Of a stretch of DNA of 64,000 nucleotides, positions 44,596-52,148 are shown piece by piece. Under the pieces are notes generated by a model. The model did no database searches. It was not told where the DNA came from and worked only from the letters and a program-made list of their open reading frames with translations. Numbering within the stretch: the stretch's first letter is position 1; the number at the start of each line of letters is the position of its first letter. This stretch comes from JAWWPG01 sp033850885 (lineage in GTDB: Bacteria; Actinomycetota; Actinomycetes; Propionibacteriales; Nocardioidaceae), in assembly GCA_033850885.1 (NCBI GenBank), contig JAWWPG010000020.1:1-64000 (forward strand), read 5' to 3'. A program made the translations under genes and the position numbers.

Positions 44596-44947
44596 CGGCC
44601 CACGACATGTGCGCTGCCAGAGCGGGATCGTCACAATCTGGGCGATCGCCTGGATGTTCGTCTGCCTGACCGTCGGCTGGATCGGCATGGTGGTTGCGCT
44701 GGCGGAGGCCGACCAGCACCATGTTGACGCCGCGGCCGACCTGACGTCGCTCTCCGCCGCGGCCAGGTTGCAGAACGGCGGGGATGCCTGCCGGACGGCG
44801 GCCTCGGTAGCGCAGGCCAACGGCGTGGCTCTGAATGCCTGCCGCGTCGAAGGCGAGGACGTGATCGTGACGGTCCGGGACCGGATCGACCTTCCGTTCG
44901 GGCTCCACCCATGGGTGTCGGGGCAGGCGCGGGCGGGACCGTCCTAG
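44576..44947 (+). CDS. TadE/TadG-like pilus-assembly protein (Rv3654c-like)
   Basis: A 123-residue protein. SGIVTIWAIAWMFVCLTVGWIG (about residues 16-37) is the TadG-like membrane helix, then AEADQHHVDAAADLTSLSAA and a domain with three Cys (ACRTAA, NACRVEG). The usual 'helicase/secretion neighbourhood TadE-like' family lies in this position. It is the last gene of the operon and is followed seven bases later by the stop of the convergent acyltransferase. Confidence 0.8.
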   Translation: MRQPVDDGPRHVRCQSGIVTIWAIAWMFVCLTVGWIGMVVALAEADQHHVDAAADLTSLSAAARLQNGGDACRTAASVAQANGVALNACRVEGEDVIVTVRDRIDLPFGLHPWVSGQARAGPS

Positions 44948-44953
44948 CACGGC

Positions 44954-47080
44954 TCAGCGGGCGGTCGCAGCGCTCGCCACCAGCTGGGCGTACGCCGGCT
45001 CCCCCGTCGGGGTGAGATGAATGCTGTCCGACCAGAGGTACTCCGGATGGTGCTGGGCGACTGCATCCCAGGGCAGCAGCCGGACGTTCGGATAGCTGCC
45101 GACGACGGACGCCACCGTCGAAAGGTTGTCTGCCTCCCACCCCCGCGGGACGTACGGTACGGCGAGGATCACCCGGATGGCACCAGACAGGGCGTGGAGC
45201 GCCGCGGCCAGCTCACTGCGGCTGATCACCCCGTTGTCGCCAGTGTGGATGAGCACGATGTCCGAGTCGAGGATCCCCGAGCTCGCGTCAGCGGTCAGCT
45301 CGGGCAGCAGGGTATACGCCTGGACGCCGATGGTTGCGTCGTTGGTCACTGATCGGAACGTGGCCGCGAGGTCGGGGATGGCGCCGAGTGGAACCGAGTC
45401 GCCGTACACCGCCAGGTTGTAGCGCCTGAGCGCCGGGATACGGCGTGGCGGCCGCGTAGGCGTGCGCGCCGCCCCCCCAGTCCGGGTGCTGCCGTGATGG
45501 GCCTTGCCGTGGTGGGTCCTGCTGTGGTGAGTGATGCGGTGGTGGGCTCCGCCGTGCGCGGTGCGGTGAGCGTGCGTGCCACCGTGTTGCCCTTCGGTCG
45601 CCGATCCAGGGACTGACGTCGTGGGGCGTTGCATGTACGGGGGAGGAGCCATCGCCCGGGCGGACCCCGCCCGGCTGGTCGGCCGCTGTCCACGACTCGG
45701 CTCCCTTCCGTGACCGGCGCCGCCTCGACCGTCGCCCGGGCTGATGCGCTGCGATCCTGGCTGTCCGGGTCTCGACACGTAGACCGTTCCTCCAGCGGCC
45801 AGGTTGGCACCGGCGGGCGATGCCGTCGCGGGCATCATGACGCCCGTCACCAGGGCGGTGACGAACACCGTGATGATCGTGGGCGCCCTGACGCTGCCGA
45901 TCCGCGAGCTCGCAACCGATCTCCAGAACGTCTGCCACCCGCGTTGACGAACCGGTCGTTCGATCCACCGGTAGCTCGCTTCGGCAAGGAGGAACGTCAA
46001 GCCCAGCCGAACGACGAGCACCTCTGCGTTCGACAGCGGCACGTCGACACCAGGTCGGGTGAAGCATGCCACCGGCCAGTGCCATAGGTAGAGCGCGTAG
46101 GAGCGGTTGCCGATCAGGCGAAGGATCGGGGGGCTCAGCACCGCGGCCAGGGGGCCCGAGCGGGTAGCCACCGCGATCACGACGGCGGCGAGCAGGCTGA
46201 CCGGGACGAAGCCCCACCGGTAGAGCCAGACCGAGAACTCGTCGGTCTGGGAAAGCGCGTAGAGAAGGAGGAGAAGTGCGCTGACGCCGATCACGGTGTC
46301 GCGCCCGGTGGCAGGCGGCATCCGCACGACGCGGCCCCCAGCGCCCAGGCCGTCTCCCTGCCGCCACAGGGCGAGGCTGGCGCCGATCAGCAGTCCCATG
46401 ATGTGGGAGTCACTGCCGAAGTACCAGCGAGAGGGGTCTCCGGCCTCAGGGGCGCCGCTCAGCGCACTGCCGAGGCCCATCACGAGCGAGCTTGCCAGGG
46501 CGATGGACAGGGCGACCCCGATGAGCACCCGTAACCGTTTCTCGGGTCCCTTGCAGAGCAGGACCACGCAGGCGACGACCAGGGGCCATACCAGGTAGAA
46601 CTGCTCCTCGACGGCGAGCGACCAGAGGTGCTCGAGAAGGGGCGGCCGGCCGGCGGCGACGAAGTAGGAGCGCTGATGGAAGATGTACCACCAGTTCGAC
46701 GAGTACGTCGCGGCGGCGGTGACGTCTCCCCGGAACAGGACCACCTGGCTGCGGTCGAGGATCAGGACGGCTGTCGTCGTACCCAGCAGAAGGGCGCCGA
46801 GTCCCGGGAGCAGCCGGCGGGCCCGGGCCATCCAGAAGGACCCGAGGCCCACCTGGTCTCCGAGCACCCAGCGGGTGGTGAGCTGGCCGGTGATCAGGTA
46901 TCCGCTCAGCACGAAGAACACGTCCACGCCGAGGAACCCGCCCCGCATGCCCCCCACCCCGAAGTGGTAGAGCATGACCGAGAGGACCGCGAGCGCACGG
47001 ATCCCGTCCAGGGCTGGCAGCCCACGCCGCGGCAGCCGTCTCCGTCGTGGCGCTGCACCGCTTCGCTCGGTGCCGTCCAT
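44954..47080 (-). CDS. OatA-like acyltransferase-3/SGNH protein with His-rich linker
   Basis: A 708-residue envelope acyltransferase. Acyltransferase-3 domain (residues about 20-400) with LPALDGIRALAVLSVMLYHF, the catalytic His in that motif, and RARRLLPG and WSLAVEEQFY signatures. After a Pro/Gly-rich linker comes a histidine-rich segment (about 16 His in residues 495-535), then a C-terminal SGNH esterase-like domain: YGDSVPLG (Ser), TGDNG (Asn) and DSIHLT (Asp, His). It probably transfers acetyl groups to an extracytoplasmic glycan such as peptidoglycan. The His-rich linker is unusual for the family. Confidence 0.87.
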   Translation of the reverse strand: MDGTERSGAAPRRRRLPRRGLPALDGIRALAVLSVMLYHFGVGGMRGGFLGVDVFFVLSGYLITGQLTTRWVLGDQVGLGSFWMARARRLLPGLGALLLGTTTAVLILDRSQVVLFRGDVTAAATYSSNWWYIFHQRSYFVAAGRPPLLEHLWSLAVEEQFYLVWPLVVACVVLLCKGPEKRLRVLIGVALSIALASSLVMGLGSALSGAPEAGDPSRWYFGSDSHIMGLLIGASLALWRQGDGLGAGGRVVRMPPATGRDTVIGVSALLLLLYALSQTDEFSVWLYRWGFVPVSLLAAVVIAVATRSGPLAAVLSPPILRLIGNRSYALYLWHWPVACFTRPGVDVPLSNAEVLVVRLGLTFLLAEASYRWIERPVRQRGWQTFWRSVASSRIGSVRAPTIITVFVTALVTGVMMPATASPAGANLAAGGTVYVSRPGQPGSQRISPGDGRGGAGHGREPSRGQRPTSRAGSARAMAPPPYMQRPTTSVPGSATEGQHGGTHAHRTAHGGAHHRITHHSRTHHGKAHHGSTRTGGAARTPTRPPRRIPALRRYNLAVYGDSVPLGAIPDLAATFRSVTNDATIGVQAYTLLPELTADASSGILDSDIVLIHTGDNGVISRSELAAALHALSGAIRVILAVPYVPRGWEADNLSTVASVVGSYPNVRLLPWDAVAQHHPEYLWSDSIHLTPTGEPAYAQLVASAATAR

Positions 47081-47276
47081 CGGCGGGCGCTCCTTGTCGA
47101 CGTGATGTCGGGGCTGGCTCAGCTACCCCTGACGCGCGACGTGCATCGGCACACTCTGGTTGTCCGACATGACGACCTCGTCCGTCGACACAGTCGTTGC
47201 CCTTGCATCTTCGCCCAGCACGAAAGGCATATCGCGGAGCACACGCGCAGCCTTCCGGCCCTCCCAAACCGCGTTT

Positions 47277-47354
47277 GCCTGGCAAGCCAGCCAGAGCCAT
47301 CGTTTGCCAGGCAGGCCTGCCTGGCAAACGGGTCATCTCCCTGGCAAGCCAGGC
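47277..47354. repeat. Three-palindrome intergenic repeat, copy 3
   Basis: GCCTGGCAAGCCAGCC (47277-47292), a perfect 30-bp palindrome of CGTTTGCCAGGCAGG and its complement (47301-47330), and CCTGGCAAGCCAGG (47340-47353). Order and spacing match 1101-1176 and 5213-5348. It is followed by two AGCCGGAACT(C/T)GCGC units near 47361-47392. The 329-bp space 47081-47409 also contains the presumed promoter of the acyltransferase. Confidence 0.88.
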
Positions 47355-47409
47355 AAACCCAGCCGGAACTCGCGCACAGCCGGAACTTGCGCTCGGGCGG
47401 TACCAGCGC

Positions 47410-47775
47410 TCAGTCGCGCGGCGCAGTACTGAAGTGGTCGTCGTCCTCCTCTGGTCCGGCTTGAGCCGGCCGGGCTGGGGGACTCGCGGGGGTCGGCGCT
47501 GGGTCAGCCTTCCGCTCGTGGCGAGTCCCCGCACGTTGCCTGAGCTCCTTGATCTCACGCCGGCGCCGTCTTGTCCTGCGCATCCCAGCGCGCAGGATCC
47601 ACAACCCGAGCAGGGCAACCGCCAACGTGGCGGCGCCGACGACGAAAACTGCCCCGCCGTTGGTCCTGATCGTGAACCAGTGCAGGTGAAGGTGGACTGG
47701 GTCGCCGCCGGCGGAGATCACGCTCACGGCCACGACGACTGCGCCCACCAACAGGATGAGACCGAGGACGATCAT
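47410..47775 (-). CDS. LapA (DUF1049)-like membrane protein
   Basis: A 121-residue protein with two membrane helices (MIVLGLILLVGAVVVAVSVI and AVFVVGAATLAVALLGLWIL) separated by a short loop with NV-like strand HLHLHWFTIRTNGG, then a basic coiled segment (RRTRRRRREIKELRQ) and an acidic Pro-rich tail. This is the LapA/DUF1049 layout. In proteobacteria it aids LPS assembly; in this organism the role is unknown. Confidence 0.75.
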   Translation of the reverse strand: MIVLGLILLVGAVVVAVSVISAGGDPVHLHLHWFTIRTNGGAVFVVGAATLAVALLGLWILRAGMRRTRRRRREIKELRQRAGTRHERKADPAPTPASPPARPAQAGPEEDDDHFSTAPRD

Positions 47776-47918
47776 CGCTCACGTTCTTCCAAGAAGGCGC
47801 TCCGTACCCCCCAAGCCTAAGGCCAGGCCCGAACTCCCGCAGATCGCTCCCGAACCTGCAACCGCTCCCCTGCAGTAGACGGCCACTGGACCCAGTGCCG
47901 GACGGCCGGCCAGCCTGG

Positions 47919-49013
47919 TCAGTTCCTGATGTGTACGACGGTCATGGAGTTCCTCAGGGCGACGGAGTAGCGCTTGCTCGACTTTGGACCGGTCTTCAGG
48001 AAAATCGTCGCTGAGCCCTGAGAATGCCTGAGCAGGTAGACCGTCCACCTGCCGCCCCCTTCGCTGGTCACGACAGCACCGGCGTCGCACCTGACGCCTG
48101 GGCGGTGGTCCCCCAGCCAGGCGTCGATCGGTTCCTTCCCATCCCGAGTGGCGAGCAGCGTGTGGATCTCGGTGTAGGCGGGCTTTGGTCGGGTCGGAGT
48201 CCTGAGCCCGAACAGCCCCTCGCGGCCTGGGACGTTCTGCGACTCGTCCGCGAACTCGTACAGGAGCGTCCCGACGATGCCCGTCAGGTGGTTGCGCAGC
48301 AGGGCTTCGACCGAGAATCGTCCGGCGAGGGCGGGGTTCGTGTCCGAGCCGGTCCAACCCGTTTCGCTGTGCCAGAGCGGCAGACGGCCGAACGCCCGGC
48401 GAGCCCGCTTCGCTTCGGAGGCGTTCAGGATCGGTCCGGCGTTGCCCGGGTAGAAGTGGAAGTCGCCCGCATCGCACCAGCGGATGATGCCCGCGGCGCG
48501 CAGCGCGTGGTAGTCGTGATCGAGGCTCTTCACGTTGTTGTGCATGAGTGCGGGACCCACGATGCCGACATGCCGTGCGAAGTGGGCGTGCTTGTGCACC
48601 TCGGTGTAGATGGCCTTCTGGAGGGCGACGGCCTTTGCCGGCCAGCGGTTGTCCTGGGCGGCGTTGGCCTCGTTCGGTCCGCAGACTGCGACGACGTGTG
48701 GTGCGAAGTGGGAGTTGGCGAGAGCAGCCACGTCAGCCGCGACATGTTGGGGCGTGTAGGTCATGTCTCCGATGTACAGGAACAGCCCCACGCCACCCCG
48801 CGTCAACGAGGTGAACGCGGCGTGCTGCCCGGGGTCCCCCGGCCACCAGCGCTCGCGGATGTAGCCGATCTCGAGCGAGATGATGGCCTGCACGGTGGCC
48901 GGGTTCGGCTTTCGCTGGCGCGTGTAGACCGATGGGTCCAGCCAGAACTTGGTGTTTGCTCCCGAGCCCTCTTTGAGATCGGCGCGGGATGTCACATGGA
49001 GAGTTCTGGGCAT
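47919..49013 (-). CDS. Clan GH-A-like glycoside hydrolase, unassigned family
   Basis: A 364-residue protein with a TIM-barrel glycosidase pattern. CGPNEANAA (about residues 110-118) supplies the NE acid/base pair at strand 4, and HSETGWTG (about 215-222) the nucleophile Glu at strand 7, as in clan GH-A families. No signal peptide is seen at the chosen ATG (MPRTLHVTSRADLKEGSG), so secretion is unclear. The last 75 residues form a probable beta domain. Substrate not predictable. It is a single gene with 140 bp on each side. Confidence 0.6.
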   Translation of the reverse strand: MPRTLHVTSRADLKEGSGANTKFWLDPSVYTRQRKPNPATVQAIISLEIGYIRERWWPGDPGQHAAFTSLTRGGVGLFLYIGDMTYTPQHVAADVAALANSHFAPHVVAVCGPNEANAAQDNRWPAKAVALQKAIYTEVHKHAHFARHVGIVGPALMHNNVKSLDHDYHALRAAGIIRWCDAGDFHFYPGNAGPILNASEAKRARRAFGRLPLWHSETGWTGSDTNPALAGRFSVEALLRNHLTGIVGTLLYEFADESQNVPGREGLFGLRTPTRPKPAYTEIHTLLATRDGKEPIDAWLGDHRPGVRCDAGAVVTSEGGGRWTVYLLRHSQGSATIFLKTGPKSSKRYSVALRNSMTVVHIRN

Positions 49014-49154
49014 GCGTCGTCATCCTCCGGCTCGCCCCCTGACCTGTTCGGACGCGCCGACCGCAGGACCATCCGTCGCAGCCGGCAGCGCCGCTTCGGC
49101 AACCTACCTGCATTCGGCGGGGCTCGCAGATGATGGGGTGCTCAAGCAGGCACC

Positions 49155-51590
49155 TCAGAGGAGACCGCGGGCTCCCCGGGCCGGGAGGGGCCCTCTCGAG
49201 GAGTCGTGGCATCCGTCGAGCAGCGCGGTGAGCAGGCTGACCGCTGCCCATTTGTCGAGAGGGCTGTTGGCGTTCCCGCACTTGGGGGACTGGACGCACG
49301 ACGGGCAGCCGGCCTCGCATCGGCACCCGACGATTGCGTCCCGCGTGGCGGAGAGCCAACCGCCCGCTGCAGCATACGCACGTTCGGCGAATCCGGCGCC
49401 GCCCGGATGCCCGTCGTACACGAAGACCGTGAGGCGTCCCGTATCAGGGTGCAGGGCCGTCGACACGCCCCCGATGTCCCATCGGTCGCAGGTCGCGAAG
49501 AGAGGAAGCAGCCCGATGGCCGCATGCTCGGCAGCATGCACCGCACCCGGGACGGAGGACGTCGCGATTCCGGCCCTGGCGACCCGCTCGTCGCTGAGCG
49601 TCCACCACACCGACTTGGTTCTCAGGTGCCGAGCCGGGAGGTTGAGCGGCTCCTCGCCGAGAACCTCGCCGGTCACGACCCGGCGCCTCAAGTAGCTGAC
49701 GGCCTGGGACGACACCTCGACGGCGCCGAACGTGATCTCGCCGTCGCCCCACGTCGACGAGATCTCCGGTTCCAGAATGCGGATGTCGCTGACGACCCTG
49801 GCCATCGTCGAATAATCCGGGTTCGCCTTTTCTGCAAGGGCGATGGCCTCCAAGATGTCGTAGTTCTGGACCAGGTAGCTCTCCCCGAAGTGGACGTACA
49901 CCGCACCGGTATGGACGCTCGTGTCCGCTGCCAGGTTGTCGACCGTGCCGACGAGCCTTCCCGTGCTTGCCTCGACCACGCGGACCGGGGTTCCTCCGCT
50001 CGACCTGATGTCTGCGAGGTCGGCTGCCCGGTCCCGACGGGTCCAGAACCATCCCCGGGTACGGCGGCGCAGATAGCCCGCCTTCACCAGCGACGCGACA
50101 AGCGCGGCGCTGTCACCATCGAACATGGCCAGGTCGTCATCGGTGAGAGGAAGCTCCTGCGCCGCCGCGCACAAGTGGGGTGCCACCACATAGGGGTTCC
50201 CCGAGTCGAAGACGGTCGCCTCTACCGGCGCGTCGAGCAGCACCTCCGGATGCGTGACGAGATAGGTGTCGAGCGGGTCGTCGCGGGCGACCAGCACGCC
50301 GAGACCTCCCGTGCTGCCCCGGCCGGCCCGCCCGACCTGTTGCCACAGGGATGAGCGCGTCCCGGGATAGCCGGCCATGACGACGGCATCGAGCCCGGCG
50401 ATGTCGATGCCGAGCTCGAGAGCGTTGGTGGCAGCTACTCCCAGCAGCTCCCCGGCGCGGAGCTGTCGCTCGATCTCCCGCCGATCTTCGGGAAGATAGC
50501 CGCCGCGGTACGGCGCCACGCGGTCGGCGAGTGCGGGGTCGACGTCCGACAGGGCAGCCTTCGCTTGAAGGGCGAGGATCTCGGCGCCGTGGCGGCTTCT
50601 CACGAATGCCAGTGTCGGGACCCCCTCCGAAACGAGGTCGGCGACCAGGTCCGCGCTCTCCGCGACGACGGAACGTCGTACTGGAGCCCCCTGCTCGCCT
50701 ACGAGCGATGTCAGAGGGGGTTCCCACAGCGCCAGCGCCGTGGGGCCGTGCGGTGCTCCGTCCCGGGTCACCGCGACGACCGGCTCGCCGACGAGCCGGC
50801 TCGCCGTGACATCGGGCTCGGCGACGGTTGCCGACGCGAGCATGAAGGTCGGAGTGCCGCCGTAGTGGGTCGCGATCCGCCTGAGCCGGCGGATGATCTG
50901 GGCGACGTGGGCGCCGAAGACGCCGCGGTAGTAGTGGCACTCGTCGATGACGACAAAACGCATCGACGACCAGAACGAGGCCCACCGGGCGTGACCGGGA
51001 AGCATCGTGCGGTGCAGCATGTCGGGGTTCGTGACGACGTACGTCGCATGGTTGCGTGCCCACTCGCGTTCCTCGGGGAGCGAATCCCCGTCGAAGGCGC
51101 AGGCTCGAACCCCTGGGATGCCGAGCTTCTGGACGGTCACCAGCTGGTCACGGGCCAGCGCCTTGGTGGGAGAGAGGTAGAGCACGGTGTCGCCGCGGAC
51201 CGCCGCGCCCGCGCCCTCGACGCTCCTGGCGATCGCGGACAGGGCCGGCAGCAGGTAGCCCAGTGACTTGCCGGAAGCCGTCCCGGTCGAGACCACCGCA
51301 TGGCGTTCGTGCCATGCGTGCTCCGCGACCGCCGCCTGGTGGCTCCAGAGATGCTCGATCCCGTTCGCCTGTAGCGCCTCCACGACGGCGGGATGGGACC
51401 ACGATGGCCATCGGGCCGGCTCGGCCGGACGTTCGGGGCCGAGTTCGAGGTGCGCGAGCCGGTCGTTGCGTTGCGGGGGGGCGGCCAGCCGGAGGGCTGT
51501 CGCCGCGGGATCGAACGCGCGGGAGGTCCGAGTCACGATGCCCCATCTTCGCATCAGAGCTGTCGGGAGGGCAGTCGTGGTTGAATGCAT
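49155..51590 (-). CDS. DEAD/DEAH-box helicase with DUF1998 (MrfA/YprA-like)
   Basis: An 811-residue superfamily 2 helicase. Motif I STGTASGKSLGYL (about residues 95-107), motif II IDECHYYRG (DECH), QVGRAGRGSTGGLG as motif VI, and the C-terminal DUF1998 with the Cys ligands CRCEAGCPSCVQSPKCG. This is the architecture of MrfA, which acts in mitomycin-type DNA lesion repair in Bacillus. I chose ATG at 51590; ATG 51554 is possible. It is divergent from bldG with 48 bp between, as in Streptomyces. Confidence 0.88.
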   Translation of the reverse strand: MHSTTTALPTALMRRWGIVTRTSRAFDPAATALRLAAPPQRNDRLAHLELGPERPAEPARWPSWSHPAVVEALQANGIEHLWSHQAAVAEHAWHERHAVVSTGTASGKSLGYLLPALSAIARSVEGAGAAVRGDTVLYLSPTKALARDQLVTVQKLGIPGVRACAFDGDSLPEEREWARNHATYVVTNPDMLHRTMLPGHARWASFWSSMRFVVIDECHYYRGVFGAHVAQIIRRLRRIATHYGGTPTFMLASATVAEPDVTASRLVGEPVVAVTRDGAPHGPTALALWEPPLTSLVGEQGAPVRRSVVAESADLVADLVSEGVPTLAFVRSRHGAEILALQAKAALSDVDPALADRVAPYRGGYLPEDRREIERQLRAGELLGVAATNALELGIDIAGLDAVVMAGYPGTRSSLWQQVGRAGRGSTGGLGVLVARDDPLDTYLVTHPEVLLDAPVEATVFDSGNPYVVAPHLCAAAQELPLTDDDLAMFDGDSAALVASLVKAGYLRRRTRGWFWTRRDRAADLADIRSSGGTPVRVVEASTGRLVGTVDNLAADTSVHTGAVYVHFGESYLVQNYDILEAIALAEKANPDYSTMARVVSDIRILEPEISSTWGDGEITFGAVEVSSQAVSYLRRRVVTGEVLGEEPLNLPARHLRTKSVWWTLSDERVARAGIATSSVPGAVHAAEHAAIGLLPLFATCDRWDIGGVSTALHPDTGRLTVFVYDGHPGGAGFAERAYAAAGGWLSATRDAIVGCRCEAGCPSCVQSPKCGNANSPLDKWAAVSLLTALLDGCHDSSRGPLPARGARGLL

Positions 51591-51638
51591 GGTGGTCTCC
51601 GCACACGATGTCCCCCAGATGTCCAGCGAAAGGTGCCG

Positions 51639-51989
51639 ATGTCGGTCGAGCTGTCCCTGAGGATCCGCGAGAACGCCGGGATGCTGGTCGTCGATCTCGG
51701 AGGCGAGATCGACGTCTACACGTCGCCGAAGCTCCGCGAACGTCTGGTCGCGCTCGTCACCGGCGGGGCACACCGGCTCGTCATCGACCTCGACGACGTG
51801 GACTTCATTGACTCGACCGGGCTGGGCGTGCTCGTCGGCATACTCAAGAGGATTCGCTCGCGAAACGGGTCGCTTGGCCTCGTGTGCAGCCGTGAGGCGA
51901 TACTCCGGGTGTTCAAGATCACGGGTCTCGAGAGGGTGTTCGACATCCATCCCTCGGTGGAGGCGGCGACCGGAGCCGTCACGGCATAG
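51639..51989 (+). CDS. bldG: Anti-anti-sigma factor (STAS), BldG-like
   Basis: A 116-residue STAS protein: VVDLGGEIDVYTSPKLRERL then the phosphoacceptor serine in DFIDSTGLGVLVG (about residue 57). BldG-type proteins sequester anti-sigma factors unless phosphorylated. The ATG at 51639 follows GAAAGG. In Streptomyces bldG is followed by the anti-sigma gene rsfA/apgA-like; here the next gene is hppA, 159 bp on, and no anti-sigma gene is present. Helicase and hppA neighbours support orthology. Confidence 0.85.
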   Translation: MSVELSLRIRENAGMLVVDLGGEIDVYTSPKLRERLVALVTGGAHRLVIDLDDVDFIDSTGLGVLVGILKRIRSRNGSLGLVCSREAILRVFKITGLERVFDIHPSVEAATGAVTA

Positions 51990-52148
51990 CCGACGGCCGG
52001 GGAGGATGAGCGACGGGCGGTTTGCAGGGGTGCTCCCCGTTCAGCTGGCTCCGTCTGGCTAGACTCCGGGCGGTCACGTCCTGTGAGATGGACTCAGAAA
52101 CCCTAAGAGCATGCTCGGGCGGTTGTCGCCCATTGTGGAGGTATTTGA

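Noticed and set aside
47779..48477. Separate gene antisense-frame to the GH-like gene end
   Set aside because: Arg/Pro-rich frame without motifs, on the same strand but another frame of a gene with clear glycosidase motifs.
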